Assembly (NCBI GenBank): GCA_947629795.1
Contig: CANRFC010000004.1
Span: 1 to 64,000, forward strand
Length of the DNA stretch: 64,000 nucleotides
Direction of reading: 5' to 3'
DNA from: an uncultured Oscillospiraceae bacterium
Lineage (GTDB): Bacteria; Bacillota; Clostridia; Oscillospirales; Oscillospiraceae
Part shown: piece by piece, positions 50,699 to 59,297 of the stretch
Layout of the letters: each line of letters starts with the position of its first letter
Numbering within the stretch: the first letter of the stretch is position 1
The notes under the pieces: generated by a model
What the model was told of the DNA's origin: nothing
Database searches by the model: none
Seen by the model: only the letters and a program-made list of their open reading frames with translations
Made by a program: the position numbers and the translations under genes

Positions 50699-51439
50699 GT
50701 GGATAATATTAAAGTCAGCGTAAAGAACATGACCAAGCGGTTTGGCGACCTGCTGGTCCTTGACGACGTCTCCTTTGATGTGAGAAAGGGAGAGTTCCTC
50801 TGCGTCGTGGGTCCCACCGGCTGCGGCAAGACCACCTTCCTCAACTGTATCACCAAGCTCTATGAGCCCACCTCCGGCGAGATCCTCATTGACGGTCAGC
50901 CCGTGGATCTGCGCAAGCACAATGTCTCCTATATCTTCCAGGAGTACTCCTGCATGCCCTGGCTCACCGTGGAGGAGAATATCGCCTTCGGTCTGCGGAT
51001 CAAGCATAAGCCGGAAGCCGAGGTCAAGCAGGCCGTGGATGAGGCGGTGGAACTGGTGGGATTGCAGAATTTCCGCAAGCACTACCCCAACCAGCTCTCG
51101 GCCAGTATGCTCCAGCGGGTGGTCATCGCCCGGGCCTTTGCCACCAAGCCTGAGCTGCTGCTCATGGACGAGCCCTACGGTCAGCTGGACATCGAGCTGC
51201 GCTTCAAGCTGGAGGACGAGCTCATCCGCATCTGGGAAAAGCTGGGTACGACCATCATTTTCATCACCCACAATATGGAGGAGGCCGTCTACATCAGTGA
51301 GGACATCCTGATCCTGACCAACAAGCCGACCAAGATCAAGGAGCGGATGCCCAATCCCCTTCCCCGTCCCCGGTGCGTTACCGATCTGGACTTCATCGAG
51401 GTCCGGGAAAAGGTCACCGACCTGATCAAGTGGTGGTAA
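50699..51439 (+). CDS. ABC importer ATPase 2, degenerate signature
   Basis: A 246-residue ABC ATPase with Walker A 'GPTGCGKTT' (38-46), Q-loop 'IFQE', Walker B 'LLLMDEPYGQLD' and an intact switch histidine in 'FITHNMEEA' (His191). The signature is 'LSASMLQR' (133-140) instead of LSGGQ/M, losing both glycines. The start is a GTG at 50699 with GGGAGG seven bases before it. It follows ATPase 1 after 15 bp and precedes the GlcG/UPF0303 gene by two bases. Confidence 0.92.
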   Translation: MDNIKVSVKNMTKRFGDLLVLDDVSFDVRKGEFLCVVGPTGCGKTTFLNCITKLYEPTSGEILIDGQPVDLRKHNVSYIFQEYSCMPWLTVEENIAFGLRIKHKPEAEVKQAVDEAVELVGLQNFRKHYPNQLSASMLQRVVIARAFATKPELLLMDEPYGQLDIELRFKLEDELIRIWEKLGTTIIFITHNMEEAVYISEDILILTNKPTKIKERMPNPLPRPRCVTDLDFIEVREKVTDLIKWW

Positions 51440-51441
51440 CG

Positions 51442-51927
51442 ATGTATACACGTGAAGAGCTTGAACAGATCGTCAAGGATGAGGAGGAGCTGTGTTTCGA
51501 CTCGTTTGAGCGGGAGGACGCCATGGAGCTGGCCCACATCGTATTCCAGCTGGCCAGCCGGGAGCATGCCGGCATCTGCTGCCAGGTGGTCCTGGACGAC
51601 TTCGAGGTGGTCCGCTTCTTCCTCCCCGGCACCGATTCCAGCAACATCATCTGGCTCACCCGCAAGAAAAACAGTGTCCTGGCCAGCGGCTGGTCCTCCC
51701 TGCGCTGCGGCATGGAGGCCGAACTCAACGGCGTCACGAAGCCCTGGCATGCCGACACAGTACACTATGTCATCCGCGGCGGCGGCTTCCCCATCCACGA
51801 CGGCAAGGGCCGACTGTTTGGCGCTCTGTGCGTCTCCGGCCTGGCTCATCCGGAGGACCACCGCCTCTGTGTACAGGCCCTGCGGGAATACCACAGCAGG
51901 ATCAAAAAACAGGAGGCGCACTCATGA
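51442..51927 (+). CDS. GlcG/HbpS-like (UPF0303, DUF336) protein
   Basis: A 161-residue soluble protein of the GlcG/HbpS fold: 'LASREHAGICCQVVLDDFEVVRFFLPGTDSSNIIWLTRKKNSVLASGWSSL', then 'HYVIRGGGFPIHDGKGRLFGALCVSGLAHPEDHRLCVQALREY'. The last segment with G(G)FPI and GA(L/I)CVSGL is the UPF0303 signature. Relatives are found with glycolate, diol or sugar-acid operons, and some bind heme; the biochemical role is unclear. It starts two bases after ATPase 2 and overlaps the next gene by four bases. Confidence 0.85.
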   Translation: MYTREELEQIVKDEEELCFDSFEREDAMELAHIVFQLASREHAGICCQVVLDDFEVVRFFLPGTDSSNIIWLTRKKNSVLASGWSSLRCGMEAELNGVTKPWHADTVHYVIRGGGFPIHDGKGRLFGALCVSGLAHPEDHRLCVQALREYHSRIKKQEAHS

Positions 51928-52679
51928 AAATCAGTCCGTGCATTGACACTGTTTACAAGGGTGTTCCTCAGGCCCAAGCCCTGGAGGAGCTCAGCGCCCT
52001 GGGCTATCAGTATTTTGAATTCTGGCATCTCGGAGACCACGATCTGGATGAGATGAAGCATCTCATGGAGAAATATGCTCTGACCCTGGTAAATTTCGAC
52101 GCGGATGAGGTCCCCCTCTCCGCCCCGGAGGAACGGGAGAACTTCATCCGGGCCATGGGCAGGGCCTTCCGGGCCGCCGAGCAGCTCAACGCCAGCCATA
52201 TCACCGTCCTCTCCGGCAATGATACCGGTGCGCCGCGCCAGCTTCAGCATGACTCCCTTGTGGCGGGGCTGAAGGCGGTGGCCCCTGAGGCTGAGCGTCT
52301 GGGCGTCACAGTTGTCCTGGAGGCCTCCAACCGCCGGGTCAACCGTCCCAACAACTATCTCACCTCCGCCGACGAGGCCTTCCAGATCATCGACGAGGTG
52401 GGCAGCCCCAGGGTAAAAATGCTCTACGACGTCTATCATCAGCAGATCTCCGAAGGGGACCTGCTCTCCAGGATCCTGCCCAATCTCCAAAAAATCGGTC
52501 ACTTCCACGCCGCGGGGGTCCCGGACCGCCATGAACTGGACGCCTGCGAGATCAATTACGACTACGTCCTGCGCAGGATCGCCCAGGCCGGATATGACCA
52601 GTGGATAGGACTGGAGTACTTTCCCGCCCGGTCCTCGGCGGACGGATTGAAGATCCTGAAACAATACTTTGACTTATAA
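51924..52679 (+). CDS. Hydroxypyruvate-isomerase-like TIM-barrel protein
   Basis: A 251-residue member of the xylose-isomerase-like TIM-barrel superfamily (sugar phosphate isomerase/epimerase), closest to Hyi by pattern: 'TVVLEASN' (Glu133), 'KMLYDVYHQQISEGDL' (Asp169), 'GHFHAAGVPDRHEL' (His193/His195) and 'GLEYFP' (Glu231), a full set of metal ligands. It probably isomerises or epimerises a keto-sugar. AGGAGG lies seven bases before the ATG, which overlaps the previous stop. Being directly before the deglycosidase gene, it may process the released keto sugar. Confidence 0.88.
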   Translation: MKISPCIDTVYKGVPQAQALEELSALGYQYFEFWHLGDHDLDEMKHLMEKYALTLVNFDADEVPLSAPEERENFIRAMGRAFRAAEQLNASHITVLSGNDTGAPRQLQHDSLVAGLKAVAPEAERLGVTVVLEASNRRVNRPNNYLTSADEAFQIIDEVGSPRVKMLYDVYHQQISEGDLLSRILPNLQKIGHFHAAGVPDRHELDACEINYDYVLRRIAQAGYDQWIGLEYFPARSSADGLKILKQYFDL

Positions 52680-52696
52680 AAAGCGAGGTGTCAGTC

Positions 52697-54100
52697 ATGC
52701 CCCATATGTTTGACAAGTACTTCATCAGTGACGAGAGCTTCAAAAATATTGCCGCCAACGGTGAGGTGACAGGCTTCCAGATCGGCGTAAAGGTCAGCTA
52801 TTACCGCGGCGTCGTGCTGGGCATCGTCAATGACATGAAGGTCACTGTGGACGGTGAGGAATATGCCAAGGACCAGATGACCTTCAACGTGAAGGCCGGT
52901 TCCTTCACCTTCCAGGAGATGGCCGGCCGTGACGATGTGCGCTGGGACTTTGGCGAGGTAGCCTACCTGCACATTTCCAAGCCCGGCGGTCTTGCTCCGG
53001 GCAAACACACCGTAAAGGTCTTTGAGGAGATCCGCATCGTCAACGGCATGGAGATCCCTCCGGTGATGTTTGTGGCTGAGGACGAGAAGGTGCTGGAGCT
53101 CAACGGCTGCTATGATCTGCCCAAGCCCATCAAGCGGGCCATCTCCTTTTACAGCTTCCAGGATGAACTCTACCTGGGTAAAATGGACGTGGAGGGGATG
53201 ATCAAGGCCACGGCAGAGATGGGCGCCGAGGGCGTGGAGATCATCTCCGAGGCCATCATCCCCAACTTCCCCAACCCGCCTGAGAGCTGGGTCAACCAGT
53301 GGTTTGAGTGGCTGGACAAATACAAAGTAAAGCCCGTGGCCTTTGATATGTTCATGGATGGGCAGCTCTATGACGGGGTGAACATCCCCGATGACCGGGC
53401 CGTGGAGATCCTGGAGACCAACATCAAGCTGGCCGCCCGTATGGGCTTCCGTGTGCTCCGGGTGGTCTACACCATCCCCCTGCGTATCGTGGAGCGGGCC
53501 CTGCCCTGTGCCGAGCGCTACAACGTGGTCATGGGCATCGAGCTCCATCCCCCCTTCCGGCTGTGCACGCCCCAGGTGGATCAGTATGTGGAGTTCATCA
53601 AGCGCACCAATACCAAGTTCTTCAGCCTGATTCCCGACTTTGGTATCTTCACGAAGAAGGTGATCCCCTTCCATGAGGAGAAGGCCATCCGCCACGGTGC
53701 CAACGAGACCACCGTCAAGCTCATCTCCCAGTGCTACAACGAGGGTGTGCCCTATGACGAGATGATGGAGCGCATCAAGCCCCTCTCCCCCTCGGAGAAG
53801 GATCTGGCCTGGGCCAAAACCGCTTACGGCTACACCTATTGCGACCCCAGGCTGCTTAAGCACTACATCCCCTATATCTCCCACATCCATGCCAAAGTTT
53901 TGGACATGCGGGACGGCATCGACCCCAGTGTGGAAAATGACGTCATCTTCCAGGTCCTCAAGGAGTGCGGCTGGAAGGGCTATGTGGCCACAGAGTACGA
54001 GGGACAGCGCATTTTCCACGATGAGCGGGACCTGGACGTGGACAATCTGGCCCTCATCAAGGCCAATCAGGACATGATGCAGCGCTATATCGACGCTTGA
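52697..54100 (+). CDS. Fused C-glycoside deglycosidase (beta domain plus TIM-barrel alpha domain)
   Basis: A 467-residue two-domain protein. Residues 1-135 resemble the C-glycoside deglycosidase beta subunit (DUF6379): 'FDKYFISDESFKNI', 'NGEVTGFQIGVKVSYYRGVVLGIVNDMKVTVDGEEY', 'DVRWDFGEVAYLHISKPGGLAPGKHTVKVFEEIRI'. Residues 145-467 are a xylose-isomerase-like TIM barrel with probable metal ligands Glu282, Asp314, His398 and Glu433/Glu435. In known systems (Dgp of strain PUE, Dfg of Eubacterium cellulosolvens) these are two separate subunits that together break the C-C bond between a 3-keto sugar and an aromatic aglycone. Here they form one chain, a natural fusion. The ATG at 52697 follows GAGGTG by six bases. 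The substrate is inferred from family and neighbours, not proven. Confidence 0.85.
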   Translation: MPHMFDKYFISDESFKNIAANGEVTGFQIGVKVSYYRGVVLGIVNDMKVTVDGEEYAKDQMTFNVKAGSFTFQEMAGRDDVRWDFGEVAYLHISKPGGLAPGKHTVKVFEEIRIVNGMEIPPVMFVAEDEKVLELNGCYDLPKPIKRAISFYSFQDELYLGKMDVEGMIKATAEMGAEGVEIISEAIIPNFPNPPESWVNQWFEWLDKYKVKPVAFDMFMDGQLYDGVNIPDDRAVEILETNIKLAARMGFRVLRVVYTIPLRIVERALPCAERYNVVMGIELHPPFRLCTPQVDQYVEFIKRTNTKFFSLIPDFGIFTKKVIPFHEEKAIRHGANETTVKLISQCYNEGVPYDEMMERIKPLSPSEKDLAWAKTAYGYTYCDPRLLKHYIPYISHIHAKVLDMRDGIDPSVENDVIFQVLKECGWKGYVATEYEGQRIFHDERDLDVDNLALIKANQDMMQRYIDA

Positions 54101-54113
54101 GAGGACTCCTGCC

Positions 54114-54905
54114 GTGAAATACGCAAGTTTCGCCAAGCTGGAGGATCTGGAGCTGTACCGGTCGGTGGGCTTTGACGGCGTGGAACTGGACAGCTGCCAG
54201 CTCCGGAAGCTGGATGATGGAGAATTCCGGACCCTGAAGCAGCGGCTGAAGGACCTGGGGCTGGAAGTGTGCGCCTGCTCCTGGATCATGGAAAATACTG
54301 TCCATATCTGTGACGGTGCCTTTGACCGGGAGGGCTGGCTCCGTCAGTTCCGCCGGGACGCCGCCAGGCTCTCCGAGCTGGGATGTCCGATCATGGTATT
54401 TGCCGCCGGACCCATCCGGACGGTGGGACATGACCAGGACACGGCCCGGAAGAAGGAGATCATCAACTCCTTTATTCTGGAGACCGCTGAGGTCTTTGAG
54501 ACCTGTGGCGTAAAACTGGCCCTTGAGACCGTCTGTGGGGACTACACGGACTACCTCACCGCCCTGAGTCAGTCGGCACAGCTTTGTCAGGCCCCCAAGG
54601 CCCATAATCTGTATCTGCTTACAGACATCCGGCACCTCGTCCGGGCCGGGGATGAGCCTGAGGATATCCTCCGTTATCAGGACCGCATCATCCACGCCCA
54701 CATCGACAACCCCATCGACCGCGCCCGCCATCTGCCCCTGCCGGGTGACGGATACAGCTACGATTTCTTTCTCCGCCGGGTGGTGCAGACCCGCACCCAG
54801 TGGATCTCCTTTGAATGCCATGACGAGGTCCATTGGCTCACCCAGGGTGCGGCATCCCTTGCGTACATCCGCTCCCTGGTGGAAAAATACCAGGCTGCCC
54901 TCTGA
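54114..54905 (+). CDS. TIM-barrel sugar isomerase/epimerase-like protein
   Basis: A 263-residue xylose-isomerase-like TIM-barrel protein with likely metal ligands in 'KLALETV' (Glu138), 'YLLTDIRHLV' (Asp171), 'IIHAHID' (His194/His196) and 'ISFECHD' (Glu234). It has no beta-subunit domain. The start is a GTG at 54114 with GAGAGGA eight bases before it, 13 bp after the deglycosidase gene. It may be an epimerase for the released keto sugar or a second cleavage enzyme with different taste; sequence alone cannot decide. Confidence 0.85.
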   Translation: MKYASFAKLEDLELYRSVGFDGVELDSCQLRKLDDGEFRTLKQRLKDLGLEVCACSWIMENTVHICDGAFDREGWLRQFRRDAARLSELGCPIMVFAAGPIRTVGHDQDTARKKEIINSFILETAEVFETCGVKLALETVCGDYTDYLTALSQSAQLCQAPKAHNLYLLTDIRHLVRAGDEPEDILRYQDRIIHAHIDNPIDRARHLPLPGDGYSYDFFLRRVVQTRTQWISFECHDEVHWLTQGAASLAYIRSLVEKYQAAL

Positions 54906-54946
54906 CCGCAGGAATCTCAATTTACAACAGGAAAAGGGGAATCAAA

Positions 54947-56101
54947 ATGGCACAGGCTGCCACCAAGCCCATCGTAATCGATGAGAGTATTGTAGACCCC
55001 AGCAAAAAGCTGCGCGCCGCTGTAGTGGGGCTCGGCTGGATCGCCAGAGCTCAGGTGGAATCCTATCTGCGCTGTCCGGACGTGGACCTTGTGGCCTTCT
55101 CTGAGGTAGTGCCCGGAAAGGCAGAGGCTTTTATCAAGGACCTGGGACTGGAGGACAGAGGGATCCACATTTATCGTTCCTCCAAAGAAATGTATCAAAA
55201 CGAGGGACTGGACCTGGTCAGCATCTGCACCAGCAACAGCTTCCACGAGCCCCTGGTGGTGGAGGCCCTGGACGCCGGTGTCAACGTGCTGTGCGAGAAG
55301 CCCATGTGCGTCACTTTGGACGAGGCCGTGCGGATGTGCTCCGCCGCCAAGCGCAGCGGAAAGGTCCTGTCCATCGGATTCCAGCCCCGGATGGCCAAGT
55401 GCATGCAGGACATCGTCAACATTGTCCAGTCCGGTCAGCTCGGCGAGGTCTATTACATGCAGTCCGGCGGCGGCCGGCGGCGGGGCATTCCCACGCCCTA
55501 CGGCACCTCTTTCATTCAGAGCTCCAAGGCCGGTTTCGGCGCCATGGGTGATATCGGCTGCTACTCCCTGGACATGCTCCTCAATGCCGTGGGCTATCCC
55601 AAGCCTCTGACCGTCTCTGCCTATAAGAGCGATTTCTTCGGCAAGGACCCTGCCTCCTACAAGGGACACCCCGAGTACGCCGAGATCTTCGATGTAGACG
55701 ATTTCGCCGCCGCCTTCATCCGCCTGGAGGGAGACATCATCCTGGACTTCCGCATCGCCTGGGCCATGCATATGGACACCACAGGGGACGCCTTGATTTT
55801 GGGAAAGAAGGGTGGCCTGCGGATCCCCGCCGCCCAGGCGTGGAACGGCGCCCTCAACGCCCCTCTGCGCATCTACCACGATATTGCGGGAGAGATGGTG
55901 GAAACCGACATGCCCTTCCAGGAAGAGGACCTGAGCGAGCTGAACTACAAAAAAGTCCGGGCCTTCGTCAGTGCTGTCAACTACGGTACGCCGGTCCCCG
56001 TCCCCGGCGAGCAGATCCTCTATCAGCAAGCCATTCTGGACGGTATCACCAGATCCGCCGAATTGGGACGGGAGGTGGAGATCCACATTCCCGAAATATA
56101 G
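54947..56101 (+). CDS. Gfo/Idh/MocA oxidoreductase 1
   Basis: A 384-residue NAD(P)-dependent oxidoreductase. The Rossmann motif is 'AAVVGLGWIARAQVESYL', followed by 'ICTSNSFHEPLVVEALDAGVNVLCEKPMCV' with the catalytic lysine of EKP, and 'GAMGDIGCYSLDMLL' in the substrate domain. Such enzymes oxidise ring hydroxyls to keto sugars; DgpA of the puerarin pathway, which makes the 3''-keto glycoside, belongs here. An AAAAGGGGA site precedes the ATG at 54947. This or the second copy at 58132 is the likely partner that prepares the substrate of the fused deglycosidase. Confidence 0.92.
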   Translation: MAQAATKPIVIDESIVDPSKKLRAAVVGLGWIARAQVESYLRCPDVDLVAFSEVVPGKAEAFIKDLGLEDRGIHIYRSSKEMYQNEGLDLVSICTSNSFHEPLVVEALDAGVNVLCEKPMCVTLDEAVRMCSAAKRSGKVLSIGFQPRMAKCMQDIVNIVQSGQLGEVYYMQSGGGRRRGIPTPYGTSFIQSSKAGFGAMGDIGCYSLDMLLNAVGYPKPLTVSAYKSDFFGKDPASYKGHPEYAEIFDVDDFAAAFIRLEGDIILDFRIAWAMHMDTTGDALILGKKGGLRIPAAQAWNGALNAPLRIYHDIAGEMVETDMPFQEEDLSELNYKKVRAFVSAVNYGTPVPVPGEQILYQQAILDGITRSAELGREVEIHIPEI

Positions 56102-56161
56102 GGATCGTTTTCCGCCCATCAGGCCCTTTTGGCACAAAAAATTGAAAACGGAGGAATCATC

Positions 56162-57076
56162 ATGAAATTAGGCTTTCTTACTGCAATTCTGCCCGAGTAC
56201 TCCTTTGAACAGGTTGTGGATTTTGCTTCCGAAAACGGCTTTGCCTGTCTTGAGGTCGCCTGCTGGCCCCGCGGCAAGGCGGAGCGGCGGTATGCCGGTG
56301 TGACTCACATTGACATGGATACCCTGGATGACGCCATGGTGGCCCACATCAAGGATTATACCGCGAAAAAGAACATCTTTATCAGCGCCATCGGCTACTA
56401 CCCCAACCCCCTCTCCGGTGACCCCGAGCAGCGCGCCGTGTCCATCTCCCACCTGAAAAAGTGCATTGTCGGCGCCGAGAAGCTGGGCGTGGGCCTGGTC
56501 AACACCTTTATCGGCCGGAATGTGGCCCTCTCCCCCGAGGACAACAAGGTGGAATTTGAGGAGATCTGGCCCGATATCATCCATTTTGCCGAGGAGCACC
56601 ATGTGCGCATCGGCATTGAAAACTGCCCCATGTACTTCAAGACCGAGTGGCCCAACGGCACCAACCTGGCGTACAGCTCCTCCTTCTGGCGGTATATGTT
56701 CAACTACATAAAGAGCGACAGCTTTGGTCTGAACTATGACCCCTCTCACCTGGTCTGGCAGCGGGTGGACTACATCAAGCCCATCTACGATTTCGCCGGC
56801 AAGCTCTTCCACTTCCACGTGAAGGACGTGAAGTTCTACCCCGAGAAATACAACGAGGGCGGGATCTTTGCTCCTCCTTCCGACTATCAGTCCCCCAAGC
56901 TCCCCGGTCAGGGCGACATCAACTGGGGCAGCGTGGTCTCCGCACTGAACGATGTGGGATATGACGGCCCCCTGGTTTTGGAGATCGAAGACCGGGCCTA
57001 TGAGGGCTCCCTGGAGGACAAGCTGGAGTCCATCCTCGTCTCCCGGGACTACATGCGGCAGTTTGTCCGGGGGTAA
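56162..57076 (+). CDS. TIM-barrel sugar isomerase/epimerase-like protein
   Basis: A 304-residue protein of the IolE/xylose-isomerase-like TIM-barrel superfamily with 'RIGIENCPMYF' (Glu153), 'FGLNYDPSHLVWQ' (Asp193), 'LFHFHVKDVKF' (His217/His219) and 'LVLEIEDRAYEG' (Glu274/276). GGAGG lies just before the ATG at 56162. It sits between oxidoreductase 1 and the ROK kinase (three bases away). Relatives with this exact motif set are often paired with Gfo/Idh/MocA enzymes in 3-keto-sugar and inositol routes. Confidence 0.88.
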   Translation: MKLGFLTAILPEYSFEQVVDFASENGFACLEVACWPRGKAERRYAGVTHIDMDTLDDAMVAHIKDYTAKKNIFISAIGYYPNPLSGDPEQRAVSISHLKKCIVGAEKLGVGLVNTFIGRNVALSPEDNKVEFEEIWPDIIHFAEEHHVRIGIENCPMYFKTEWPNGTNLAYSSSFWRYMFNYIKSDSFGLNYDPSHLVWQRVDYIKPIYDFAGKLFHFHVKDVKFYPEKYNEGGIFAPPSDYQSPKLPGQGDINWGSVVSALNDVGYDGPLVLEIEDRAYEGSLEDKLESILVSRDYMRQFVRG

Positions 57077-57079
57077 GCC

Positions 57080-58033
57080 ATGTATCTGGGCATTGACATT
57101 GGCGGGACCAGCTTCAAAGCCGGCCTGCTGGACGACAGCTTTCAGATCGTGGATATGGCCACCTGTCCGGCGGATCGGTCGCCCCAGGACTACGGAGACT
57201 ACCTGGCCCGGGAGATGGCTTCTCTGACAGACACTCTCCTGTCCCGGAACAATGCCGGCGACAAGGTGTCCTATGTGGGTGCGGGAATCCCAGGCTTTGT
57301 TGATCCCGCTGCCGGACAGATCATGTTCACCCCCAATCTTCCCCTGAAGGACGTCCCCATCTGCAGCCTTTTCCAGCGCTATTCCTCCCTGCCGCTGCTC
57401 ATCGGAAACGATGCCAACTGCGCCGCGCTGGGGGAGTATCATGCGGGAAGCGGGAAAGACGCCAGCTCCATGCTGCTGCTCACCCTGGGCACCGGCGTAG
57501 GGTCCGGCTTCATCTCGGAGGGAAAGCTCTACACCGGCTGGAACGGCGCCGCTGTTGAGGCCGGTCACATGCTGCTGGTGATGGACGGAAGGCCCTGCGG
57601 CTGCGGCAGGAAGGGCTGCTTTGAGGCCTATGGCTCAGCCACGGCCCTGATCCATGACGCCCAGGAGGCCATGGGCAAGGACCCCGACAGTCTGCTCTGG
57701 AAGACCGCCGGAGGCAGCCTGGACGGTGTGACCGGGAAGAGCGTTCTGGAGGCAAAGCGCCTGGGCGACGCCACCGCCGAAGCTGTGTGGCGCAACTATC
57801 TGCACTGCCTGGCCCAGGGCATCATCAACGCCATCAACGTATTCCAGCCCGAGCTGGTGTGTATCGGCGGCGGGATCAGCAACGCCGGCGAGGAGGACCT
57901 GCTCATTCCCCTGCAAAGATCCATCGAGGGACATACCATGGCCCAGGGCAGTCCCAAGCAGCCCCGGCTGCGCAAGGCCTGCCTGGGTAACGACGCCGGC
58001 ATCATCGGCGCGGCCCTGCTGGGGCTTTCATAA
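57080..58033 (+). CDS. ROK-family sugar kinase
   Basis: A 317-residue ROK kinase, probably for glucose or a related hexose. Seen are the phosphate loop 'LGIDIGGTSFKAGLLD', the catalytic Asp in 'LLIGNDANCAALGEYHAG', 'LLTLGTGVGSGFI', the sugar-contact 'AAVEAGHMLL', and the zinc-binding 'CGCGRKGCFEAYGSA'. There is no helix-turn-helix, so it is an enzyme and not a ROK repressor. It begins three bases after the preceding gene, so it is tightly coupled. It would trap the sugar released by the deglycosidase route. Confidence 0.93.
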   Translation: MYLGIDIGGTSFKAGLLDDSFQIVDMATCPADRSPQDYGDYLAREMASLTDTLLSRNNAGDKVSYVGAGIPGFVDPAAGQIMFTPNLPLKDVPICSLFQRYSSLPLLIGNDANCAALGEYHAGSGKDASSMLLLTLGTGVGSGFISEGKLYTGWNGAAVEAGHMLLVMDGRPCGCGRKGCFEAYGSATALIHDAQEAMGKDPDSLLWKTAGGSLDGVTGKSVLEAKRLGDATAEAVWRNYLHCLAQGIINAINVFQPELVCIGGGISNAGEEDLLIPLQRSIEGHTMAQGSPKQPRLRKACLGNDAGIIGAALLGLS

Positions 58034-58131
58034 GCCCTCATGGCACAGGGCGCAGACAAATACGGATCCATCCGCCGGACCCGGGCAGAGATCCCTGCCC
58101 GGACTCCTGCGGCAAAAGAAAGGAGAAAATC

Positions 58132-59277
58132 ATGAGGAGAGTAAAAGTAGGCGTGATCGGCTTGGGCTTTATCGGCCCTGTCCACATTGAGGCCCTCCGT
58201 CGCACCGGCCTGGCAGAGGTCGTGGCCGTGTGTGCCGCGAAGAGCGAGTACGAGAGTGCGAAGAAAAAGGCCGCCGAAATGGGCGTGCCCAAGGTGTATG
58301 AGGACTATACCCAGCTCCTGGCCGACCCGGAGATCGAGAGCGTCCACATCTGCACGCCCAACAACCTCCATTATCAGATTGCCAAGGAGGCCCTTCTGGG
58401 CGGCAAGCACGTGGTGTGCGAGAAGCCCCTTGCCCTGGAGCTGGAGCAGTGCGATGAGCTTATCGCGCTGAGCAAGAAGATGGGGAAGGTTTGCGCCGTA
58501 AACTTCAACATGCGGGCCTATCCTGTGGTCCAGCAGGTGAAGAGCATGATCGCCAACGGAGATCTGGGTGAGATTTTCTCGGTCAACGGCTCCTATACTC
58601 AGGACTGGATGCTGCTGGACACCGATTACAGCTGGCGTGTGGACCCCAAGTTCACCGGGGACACCCGGACGGTGGCCGACATCGGTTCCCACTGGTTCGA
58701 CATGATGGAGTACATCTGCGGCATGCGTGTCAACGCCGTGTGCGCGGACTTTGCCACCTTCTACAAGGTGCGCAAGCGCCCGCTGAAGCCTGTGGAGACC
58801 TACTCCGGCAAGCTGCTGGAGCCCGGCGATTACGAGGAGATCCCCATCAAGACCGAGGACTATTCCTCCATCCTGTTCCACATGGGTGAAAAGGTCCACG
58901 GCACCTGCACCACCTGCCAGACCATGGCCGGCAGAAAGAACCGTCTCTACTTTGAGATCGCCGGCAGCAAGGCCATGGTGGCCTGGGACAGCGAGGAGTG
59001 CGAAAAGCTGTGGATCGGCCACCGTGACCGTCCCAACGAGTCTTTGATCAACGATGCCAGCCTGATGTACCGGGAGGCCGGCGCTTACACCAGCTATCCC
59101 GGCGGCCATGCCGAGGGCTTCCCCGACAGCATGAAGCATCATATGATGCGCATCTACGACGACATCCTCAACGCCAGCGGCGCCAGCCACGCCACCTTTG
59201 AGGACGGCAAACGGGAGCTGGAGATCTGCAGTGCCGTGTATCAGTCCGTTATCGGTCAAAAATGGGTCGAGCTTTAA
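58132..59277 (+). CDS. Gfo/Idh/MocA oxidoreductase 2
   Basis: A 381-residue NAD(P)-dependent oxidoreductase with 'VKVGVIGLGFIGPVHIEAL', 'HICTPNNLHYQIAKEALLGGKHVVCEKPLAL' and 'TRTVADIGSHWFDMMEYI' including the catalytic His. The middle section resembles members acting on glycosides and keto sugars. AAAGGAG lies before the ATG. Two enzymes of this family in one operon suggest one oxidises the bound sugar and the other reduces the keto sugar after cleavage, recycling NADH, but the assignment is open. Confidence 0.92.
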   Translation: MRRVKVGVIGLGFIGPVHIEALRRTGLAEVVAVCAAKSEYESAKKKAAEMGVPKVYEDYTQLLADPEIESVHICTPNNLHYQIAKEALLGGKHVVCEKPLALELEQCDELIALSKKMGKVCAVNFNMRAYPVVQQVKSMIANGDLGEIFSVNGSYTQDWMLLDTDYSWRVDPKFTGDTRTVADIGSHWFDMMEYICGMRVNAVCADFATFYKVRKRPLKPVETYSGKLLEPGDYEEIPIKTEDYSSILFHMGEKVHGTCTTCQTMAGRKNRLYFEIAGSKAMVAWDSEECEKLWIGHRDRPNESLINDASLMYREAGAYTSYPGGHAEGFPDSMKHHMMRIYDDILNASGASHATFEDGKRELEICSAVYQSVIGQKWVEL

Positions 59278-59297
59278 CTTAAAGGAGGAAAACAATC

